A program made the translations under genes and the position numbers. Under the pieces are notes generated by a model, which had not been told where the DNA came from, ran no database searches, and saw only the letters and a program-made list of their open reading frames with translations. From Bog-159 sp049511415 (lineage in GTDB: Bacteria; Acidobacteriota; Terriglobia; Bryobacterales; Bryobacteraceae), in NCBI GenBank assembly GCA_049511415.1, contig JBEKYC010000033.1:8833-72832 (forward strand): a stretch of 64,000 nt of DNA, in the 5' to 3' direction. This document shows, one piece after another, positions 58,579-64,000 of the stretch (positions are counted from its first letter, which is position 1; every line of letters begins with the position of its first letter).

Positions 58579-58950
58579 ATGGCTTTGAACATTCTGGTTG
58601 TGGACGACTCTACTGCGATACGCAAGATCCTGATCCGGGTGCTGCGGCAGACCAGCCTGGAGATCGGGGAGATTTTTGAGGCCCGCGACGGCTTGGAAGC
58701 TCTGGACACGCTCCGGAAGCAACCGCTGCACCTGGTGCTGTCCGACATCAACATGCCCAACTTGGACGGTCTGGGCCTGCTGGCGGAATTGAAGAACGCC
58801 GCCGAGTGGCGCCATCTGCCGGTGGTGATGATTACTACCGAGGGCAGCGAGGAAAAGGTCGGCCAGGCCATCCGGCTGGGATCGGCTGCCTATATCCGAA
58901 AGCCGTTCACGGCCGAACAGATTCAGGAAAAGATCGGCGCCCTGTTGTGA
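58579..58950 (+). CDS. cheY: Chemotaxis response regulator CheY
   Basis: The 123-residue single receiver domain has Asp9/Asp10, phospho-acceptor Asp56 (LSDINMPN), Thr86 and Lys108 (IRKPF). Phospho-CheY binds the flagellar motor switch (FliM). There is no output domain. GGGGGGAG precedes the ATG at 58579. It is divergent from cheX. Confidence 0.92.
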   Translation: MALNILVVDDSTAIRKILIRVLRQTSLEIGEIFEARDGLEALDTLRKQPLHLVLSDINMPNLDGLGLLAELKNAAEWRHLPVVMITTEGSEEKVGQAIRLGSAAYIRKPFTAEQIQEKIGALL

Positions 58951-59116
58951 GCGGCGCCGCGGAATCGCCGCTGGCATGCGGCGGCGCCCGGCGGCTGGGC
59001 ACGGCCATGGCGTGGCGCGGACAGGCCTGCCCTGCCGTTTCGCCACGGCGGCGGCCGCGGCAAGAATCTGGCGCGGCCGGCGGGATTCCGTCGTCCGGGA
59101 TGCCAGGCACGTCCGC

Positions 59117-59134
59117 CTATTTAAAGATAAATAG
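59117..59134. promoter_or_regulatory. AT-rich palindrome CTATTTA-aaga-TAAATAG upstream of flgB
   Basis: Perfect 7-base arms around 4 bases, in an otherwise GC-rich 217-base gap (58951-59167), 33 bases before the flgB ATG. It contains TAAAG and could overlap a promoter; possible operator. Confidence 0.5.
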
Positions 59135-59167
59135 CTATGGAAATCCGATTGCTGTGGGGGGTAGCGT

Positions 59168-59503
59168 ATGCTAGGCGGCCTCTCCAACACCCTGGAACGA
59201 TATATGGATCTGCTGAGCGCCCGGCAGAAACTGGTCGCATCGAACATCGCCAACGCGGACACGCCCGGCTATAAGACCAAAGACATTGATTTCCAGTCGG
59301 AACTGCGCCTGGCGGTGGGCGGCAGCCCGCAAGTGCAGGAAGTGGACGGTCTGCCGGCCAAGAACGATGGCAACAACGTGAGCATGGACCGGGAAGCGCG
59401 CCTGCTGGCGGAGAACGGCATGCGATTCAATCTGGCCTCCAATCTGCTCCGCAGCGAAATCCAATCGATCCGCGCGGCCCTGCAGAGCGGGAGCGGCACA
59501 TGA
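59168..59503 (+). CDS. flgB: Flagellar basal-body rod protein FlgB
   Basis: The 111-residue rod protein has the N-terminal SARQKLVASNIANADTPGYK signature. It forms the proximal rod. Start ATG behind GGGGGGTAG. It is first of the operon flgB-flgC-fliE-fliF-fliG-fliH-fliI, overlapping flgC by four bases. Confidence 0.93.
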   Translation: MLGGLSNTLERYMDLLSARQKLVASNIANADTPGYKTKDIDFQSELRLAVGGSPQVQEVDGLPAKNDGNNVSMDREARLLAENGMRFNLASNLLRSEIQSIRAALQSGSGT

Positions 59504-59928
59504 GTCTGTTCGGGGCTCTGGCGGTGAGCGCATCCGGCATGTCGGCCGAGCGCACGCGCGCCGAGCTTCTGGTTGAGAATCTGGCCAATGCCGAAACCAC
59601 GCGCACGCCCGAGGGCGGCCCGTACCGGCGGAAGGACGCCATCTTCACTTCCCAACCCATGGCTTCATCCTTTGGATCGCTGTTCGAGTCCCACTTGCAG
59701 GAAGGCGTGGCCGTGGCCGAGATCAGCGTCGACACGCGCGATCCGGAGCGGCGCTATCTGCCGGGGCATCCGGATGCCGGCGCGGACGGTTACGTGGCTT
59801 TCCCGCGGATCCATCCGGCCGAGGACATGGTGGATCTGACCGGCGCTGCGCGGGGGTTCGAGGCGAATGTGGCGGCCATTTCGGCCGTCAAAGACATGAT
59901 CATGCGATCGATCGATTTGTTCAAGTAA
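59500..59928 (+). CDS. flgC: Flagellar basal-body rod protein FlgC
   Basis: The 142-residue protein has FGALAVSASGMSAERTRAEL with the ENLANAETTR motif and the C-terminal DMVDLTGAARGFEANVAAIS of FlgC. It is part of the proximal rod and coupled to flgB. Confidence 0.94.
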   Translation: MSLFGALAVSASGMSAERTRAELLVENLANAETTRTPEGGPYRRKDAIFTSQPMASSFGSLFESHLQEGVAVAEISVDTRDPERRYLPGHPDAGADGYVAFPRIHPAEDMVDLTGAARGFEANVAAISAVKDMIMRSIDLFK

Positions 59929-59944
59929 ACCGGGAGAAAGGCGT

Positions 59945-60241
59945 ATGCCAGCACCCATATCGGCCGTAACCGCCATTTCGATGCCCGAGATGGGCGCCCT
60001 TCCGGCCGCCGGTTCCGGCGGAAGCGAATTTCAGGCGCTGCTCACCCAAGCCATAGGCGGCGTGGAACGCTTGCGCGGCGATGCCCGCCAGAGCGCGGAG
60101 CGCTTCCTCAGCGGAGAAGGCGAAGAGGTACATACCGTGGCGCTGGCCACGCAGCGCGCCGAACTGGCTTTCGAGACTTTCGTGCAGGTCCGCAATAAGG
60201 TGGTCTCGGCTTATCAGGCGATCATGCAAATGCAGATTTAA
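59945..60241 (+). CDS. fliE: Flagellar hook-basal body protein FliE
   Basis: The 98-residue protein has the FliE C-terminal EEVHTVALATQRAELAFETF and VQVRNKVVSAYQAIMQMQ signature. It links the MS ring to the rod. 16 bases after flgC. Confidence 0.92.
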   Translation: MPAPISAVTAISMPEMGALPAAGSGGSEFQALLTQAIGGVERLRGDARQSAERFLSGEGEEVHTVALATQRAELAFETFVQVRNKVVSAYQAIMQMQI

Positions 60242-60259
60242 TATACGCCGGAAGTGGAC

Positions 60260-61942
60260 ATGGATCAGATCAAGAAGCTGTTCGCGCGCTTGTCGCTGGG
60301 CCAGAAGACCAGTCTGGCTGCCGCCGCGCTGCTGATCGCCGGCGGATGGTTCGGCCTGGCGCAATGGCGCCGCCAGGCGGACTTCCGGCCCCTCTACACG
60401 GGGTTGGCGGCCGATGATGCGGCGGCCGTGGTGCAAAAGCTGAAAGAAAGCGGGCACGAATTCCGCCTCTCGGAAAACGGGAGCGTGGTGCTGGCGCCGT
60501 CCGCCCAACTGGCGGAACTGCGCTTGCAAATGGCCGCCAGCGGTCTGCCCAAGAGCGGCCGCATAGGTTTCGAGCTTTTCGACAAGACCAGCTTCGGGGT
60601 CACGGATTTTGCCGAGCATATCAACTTCCGGCGGGCTTTGGAGGGCGAACTGGAGCGTTCCATCCTCTCGCTGACCGAGGTGGAACAGGCGCGCGTGCAT
60701 CTGACCTTCCCCAAGGAATCCGTGTATCTGGAAGCCCGCCAGGCAGCCAAGGCCAGCGTCGTCCTGGGATTGCGCGCGGGATCGCAGATGTCCGCGCAAA
60801 ACATCCTGGCGGTGTCGAATCTGGTGGCCAGCGCCGTGGAGGGGTTGGCGCCGGAAGCGGTCTCGGTGATCGACACGCGCGGCAATCTTCTGAACCGTCC
60901 GCGGCACACCAACCCAGGCGACGATCTGGAGGGATCCGCAGCCAATCTCGAATACCGCGAAATGGTGGAAAAGAGCCTGCTGGCCAAAATCCAATCCACG
61001 CTCGAACCGCTGCTGGGCGCCGACCGTTTCCGGGCCGCGGTTTCCGCGGAGTGCGATTTTTCGAGTGGCGAGCAGAGCGAGGAAAACTTCGACCCGGCGC
61101 GTTCCGTGATGCTCAGCTCGCAGAAGACCGAGGATGTGGCCCCGGGGGCGCTGGCGGGCGGGGCGCCCGGCACGGCCTCCAACCTGCCGCACCCGCCGGC
61201 ACGAGGCGGCGGGGCGGCCAGCGCATCCCGCCGCAGCGAGGAGATCACCTACCAGTCCAGCCGGTCGGTGCGGCGGACGCGGCTGCCACAGGGAGAATTG
61301 AAGCGCCTTTCGGTATCCCTGTTAATCGACCAGGAGGTCCGCTGGGAGGGTGGGCCGCCGCACCTGCAACAGGTCCTGATCCCTCCGCCGGCCGACAAAC
61401 TGAAGACCATACGCGACCTGGTGGCCGGGGCCATCAGCTTCAAGGCGGAACGCGGCGATCAACTGATCGTGGAGACGCTGCCGTTCGACGCCACTTTGCA
61501 TAGCGAGCCGCCGGCGCCGCCACCCCTGGCGGGACCCACGCCGGCGGCGCCCGCTTCCCGGCTGCCTTTGCGGTTGCCGGCGCCGATCATCCTGGGCGCG
61601 GTGGCCGCGGGTATCCTGGTCCTGGCGGTTTTGGCGGCTTGGGGTTGGCGGCGGATGCGGCGGGCAGGCCGCGATCCGGATCTCGGCCGGGCGTTGCCCT
61701 CGCCGCAGGGCGCGCCGGCCCTGGCGGGCGGCGATCCGCTGGAGAGGACCATCGAGAATCAGATGGCTGGCCAGGCCAATCTCCAGGCGCGCCTGGAAGC
61801 CGAAGTGTTGAATGCCATCAAGGTTCCCAACACCACCAGCAGCAAAAAGGACGCCCTGGCCAAATATCTGCGCGAGAGTCTGAAGAAAGACCCAATTCCG
61901 CAGGTGCAAACGCTAAGAACATGGCTAAACGAGAAGTCTTGA
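60260..61942 (+). CDS. fliF: Flagellar MS-ring protein FliF
   Basis: The 560-residue inner-membrane protein has helix 1 (about 15-38), the periplasmic ring domain with YsCJ/FliF motifs (PLYTGLAADDAAAVVQKL, LTEVEQARVHLTFPK), a disordered loop, helix 2 near 438-460 (IILGAVAAGILVLAVLAAWG) and a C-terminal cytoplasmic tail ending QVQTLRTWLNEKS for FliG binding. ATG 60260 is preferred to GTG 60254. 64 bases separate it from fliG. Confidence 0.93.
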   Translation: MDQIKKLFARLSLGQKTSLAAAALLIAGGWFGLAQWRRQADFRPLYTGLAADDAAAVVQKLKESGHEFRLSENGSVVLAPSAQLAELRLQMAASGLPKSGRIGFELFDKTSFGVTDFAEHINFRRALEGELERSILSLTEVEQARVHLTFPKESVYLEARQAAKASVVLGLRAGSQMSAQNILAVSNLVASAVEGLAPEAVSVIDTRGNLLNRPRHTNPGDDLEGSAANLEYREMVEKSLLAKIQSTLEPLLGADRFRAAVSAECDFSSGEQSEENFDPARSVMLSSQKTEDVAPGALAGGAPGTASNLPHPPARGGGAASASRRSEEITYQSSRSVRRTRLPQGELKRLSVSLLIDQEVRWEGGPPHLQQVLIPPPADKLKTIRDLVAGAISFKAERGDQLIVETLPFDATLHSEPPAPPPLAGPTPAAPASRLPLRLPAPIILGAVAAGILVLAVLAAWGWRRMRRAGRDPDLGRALPSPQGAPALAGGDPLERTIENQMAGQANLQARLEAEVLNAIKVPNTTSSKKDALAKYLRESLKKDPIPQVQTLRTWLNEKS

Positions 61943-62006
61943 CGGCATGGACGCGGCGCACGCGGCCCGTGGATGCCCGTCCGGCGATTGCGGAGAATAA
62001 CACGCG

Positions 62007-63035
62007 ATGATCGCGAATATCAAACGCAACGAACTGATTTCCGGAGTGCGCAAGGCGGCCATGCTACTGGTGCTGCTGGGAGAGGAAGCCAGTGCGCAGA
62101 TGCTGAAAGAGCTTTCCGAGGATGAGGTGCAGTCGGTCTCGCGGGAGTTGGCGCGCGTGACCACCATCACCAACGAGGAAGCCGAGTCCGTGCTCGAAGA
62201 GTTCTACCAGATGGCCATGGCCCGGGAGTACGTGGCGCGGGGTGGCATCGACTACGCGCGCAAGGTCCTCATGAACGCCTTCGGTCCGGACACGGCCAAG
62301 AAACTGGTGGACCGGCTGGTCAAGACCATGGGCAACGACACGGCGGCCTTCGACGCGCTGCAGAAAGCCGACCCGCAGCAGCTGGCCAAGTTCATCCATA
62401 GTGAGCACCCCCAGACCATCGCCTTCATCCTGTCGCACCTGAGCGCGTCGCAGGCCGCCGCGCTACTGATCTCCCTGCCGGCGCAATTGCGCGCGGACGT
62501 GGCTTTGCGCATGGCGCACCTGGACCAGATTTCACCCGAGATTATCCACAAAATAGCGGCGGTTATCGGTCAGAAGTTGCAGGCGTTGGGCGAATTCAGC
62601 CGGGAATCCTACGGCGGCGTGCGGGCGGTTTCGGAGATGTTCAACCGCCTGGACTCGGGCGCCAGCAAAGAGATCCTGGAGTCCATCGAGAAAGAGAATT
62701 CCGCCTTGGCCGATACCATTCGCCACCTGATGTTCGTTTTCGAGGATATGCTTCTGATCGACACCAACAGTTTGAAGGAGGTGCTGGCCAAGGTGGATCG
62801 CAAGGTCCTGACGCTGGCCCTGAAGGGCACCAGCGAGCAGGTGCGCAGCCACTTCGTGCAATGCCTTTCGCAGCGCGGCGCCGAGATGCTGCTCGAAGAC
62901 ATGGAGGCCCTGGGACCGGTGAAGATCAAGGAAGTGGAAGGCGCGCAGCAGCAGATCATCGCCGTGGTCCGGCAATTGGAAAGCGATGGCGTCATCAACT
63001 TGAAGGGCGCCGGTGGCGAGCAGTATGTCGTCTAA
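62007..63035 (+). CDS. fliG: Flagellar motor switch protein FliG
   Basis: The 342-residue protein has the FliG N-, middle and C-domains; the C-domain signature is CLSQRGAEMLLEDMEALGPV followed by VEGAQQQIIAVVR. It is the torque-transmitting ring on the MS ring. It overlaps the fliH start by 11 bases. Confidence 0.96.
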   Translation: MIANIKRNELISGVRKAAMLLVLLGEEASAQMLKELSEDEVQSVSRELARVTTITNEEAESVLEEFYQMAMAREYVARGGIDYARKVLMNAFGPDTAKKLVDRLVKTMGNDTAAFDALQKADPQQLAKFIHSEHPQTIAFILSHLSASQAAALLISLPAQLRADVALRMAHLDQISPEIIHKIAAVIGQKLQALGEFSRESYGGVRAVSEMFNRLDSGASKEILESIEKENSALADTIRHLMFVFEDMLLIDTNSLKEVLAKVDRKVLTLALKGTSEQVRSHFVQCLSQRGAEMLLEDMEALGPVKIKEVEGAQQQIIAVVRQLESDGVINLKGAGGEQYVV

Positions 63036-63702
63036 GATCCTGACGGGCCCGGCAGGCGCCGCCGCCGCCAGATGGCCCTGGCCGATCATGGCGGGTATCG
63101 CGGCCGCCTCCGGCGGACGCGGGGCGGATGCCGCCCCGGGGATGGAGCCCGAGGGCGATGCGGCGGGGCGTCTGGCGGAGCTGGCGCAACAGGCCGAACG
63201 CCGCGTGCAGGAAGCCAGGCAAGCCGGCTTTCGCGAAGGACAGGCCGCCGGACGGACACAGGCGCTGGCTCAATTGCAAGCCGAACTGCCGCCGGTGATG
63301 GAGAAACTGGCGCAGAGCCTGGCCGAAATCGCGGATTTGCGTCCGCGCCTGCTGCGCGAGGCCGGAACCGATCTGGTAGAGCTGTCGTTGGGAATCGCGC
63401 GGCGTATCCTGCACCGGGAGATCTCGATCGATCCGGGAGCTCTGGACGGCCTGGCGAGGGCCGCCCTGGAAAAACTGGGTTCGCAGGCGATCTGCCGCGT
63501 ACGCACCCATCCGGAACTGGAAAGCTGTCTGCGGCAGGCGCTGGCCAAGGCGGGCCGCGCGGCTCTCCCCCTGTTGGCCGATGAGACGCTCGCGCGCGGC
63601 GCGGTGCTGCTCGAGACCGGGCGTGGAAAGCTGGACGCTTCGCTGGAAACCCAGCTTGCCGAAATAGGCCGCGGACTGGCGGACCGGATCGGGGGGCCAT
63701 AA
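63025..63702 (+). CDS. fliH: Flagellar assembly protein FliH
   Basis: The 225-residue protein has an Ala-rich N-terminus, a coiled coil (EARQAGFREGQAAGRTQAL) and the C-terminal FliH/YscL domain (VELSLGIARRILHREISID). It regulates and docks the FliI ATPase. Start 63025 is chosen inside fliG over a GTG at 63013; both are possible. Confidence 0.85.
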   Translation: MSSKILTGPAGAAAARWPWPIMAGIAAASGGRGADAAPGMEPEGDAAGRLAELAQQAERRVQEARQAGFREGQAAGRTQALAQLQAELPPVMEKLAQSLAEIADLRPRLLREAGTDLVELSLGIARRILHREISIDPGALDGLARAALEKLGSQAICRVRTHPELESCLRQALAKAGRAALPLLADETLARGAVLLETGRGKLDASLETQLAEIGRGLADRIGGP

Positions 63703-63704
63703 CC

Positions 63705-64000
63705 ATGGCCAGCATTTTGAGTCCATGTCTGGCGGCCCTCGCCGGTCTGGAGAGTATGCGCCAGATGGGCGAGGTGGTGGAGATGGCTGGCCTGCTGGTG
63801 GAGTCGACCGGTCCGGCGGTGGCCATCGGCGACTTCTGTGAGATCGTCACGGCCACCGGACGCCGCGTGCGCAGCCAGGTGATCGGTTTTCGGGACGGGC
63901 GGGTGTTATCGATGCCGCTGGAGGAAACCGGGGGAGTGGAACTCGGCAGTCCGGTCGTCGCCCGTCCAGATGCGGCGCGGGTGGCCGTAAGCCCGGGACT
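63705..64000 (+). CDS. fliI: Flagellum-specific ATPase FliI, 3' end cut off
   Basis: The N-terminal 98 codons are seen: VVEMAGLLVESTGPAVAIGD and RRVRSQVIGFRDGRVLSMPL are the beta-barrel domain of FliI, with the ATPase core beyond the window. It starts three bases after fliH. Confidence 0.9.
   Translation, partial: MASILSPCLAALAGLESMRQMGEVVEMAGLLVESTGPAVAIGDFCEIVTATGRRVRSQVIGFRDGRVLSMPLEETGGVELGSPVVARPDAARVAVSPG

Noticed and set aside
59921..61192. 423-codon open frame on the minus strand
   Set aside because: Antisense to fliE-fliF, without domain support.

Overview
The window is GC-rich bacterial DNA, very probably from an acidobacterium of the Solibacter/Bryobacter type (Bryobacterales). 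The evidence is a set of families typical of that group: a beta-propeller protein with the Solibacter C-terminal domain (TIGR03437), two TIGR03803-repeat secreted proteins, a MacB-like permease of the acidobacterial ADOP family, an ECF sigma factor of the TIGR02999 type next to a Ser/Thr kinase with TPRs, and a flagellar gene cluster with FliW/CsrA. The assignment is from family content only; no 16S gene or tRNA is present.

Layout. 1-12.6 kb: a cut-off Crp-type cyclic-nucleotide domain protein, a B12-binding radical SAM protein behind a conspicuous operator-like promoter, a rhodanese, a large NHL-type secreted protein, GDPD, a Tat-exported sugar isomerase-like protein, aroB-ubiE (shikimate and menaquinone/ubiquinone), a PCP_red-like small protein and a hemerythrin. 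12.6-21.4 kb: a giant zinc-finger/TPR protein with a credible internal start, a SIRT5-like sirtuin, a transpeptidase and a MaeB malic enzyme. 21.4-29.4 kb is an accessory scar: possible integrase remnant, dCMP deaminase, hicB with a frameshifted hicA, two diverged copies of a permease 3' end plus downstream element, a chimeric gene junction, and between the copies a TIGR03803 protein, ECF sigma factor and kinase.

29.3-36.4 kb: ADOP permease preceded by an SRPBCC-ArsR pair with a clear promoter overlapped by two operator copies; then a tightly coupled four-gene cluster HAD phosphatase / unassigned deoxyhypusine-synthase-like protein / PfkB kinase / ROK kinase that looks like an uncharacterised phospho-sugar pathway. 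36.4-49.5 kb is mostly housekeeping: pgsA, rodZ, two methyltransferases, an M28 peptidase, an outer-membrane barrel, XdhC-MocA-AsmA, HIT-HU-S1, and an acyl-CoA ligase with a good terminator.

49.5 kb to the end is a flagellar and chemotaxis region: flgM-flgN-flgK-flgL on the minus strand; fliC, fliD, a chaperone-like gene, fliW, csrA, a lytic transglycosylase and two small unknown genes on the plus strand; divergent cheX/cheY; then flgB-flgC-fliE-fliF-fliG-fliH-fliI, the last cut by the window end. Sigma-28 promoters can be read directly upstream of flgM and cheX. The fliC promoter has the same two boxes but with 11 extra bases between them, which is one of the more testable observations here. 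CsrA lacks the usual RNA-contacting arginine.
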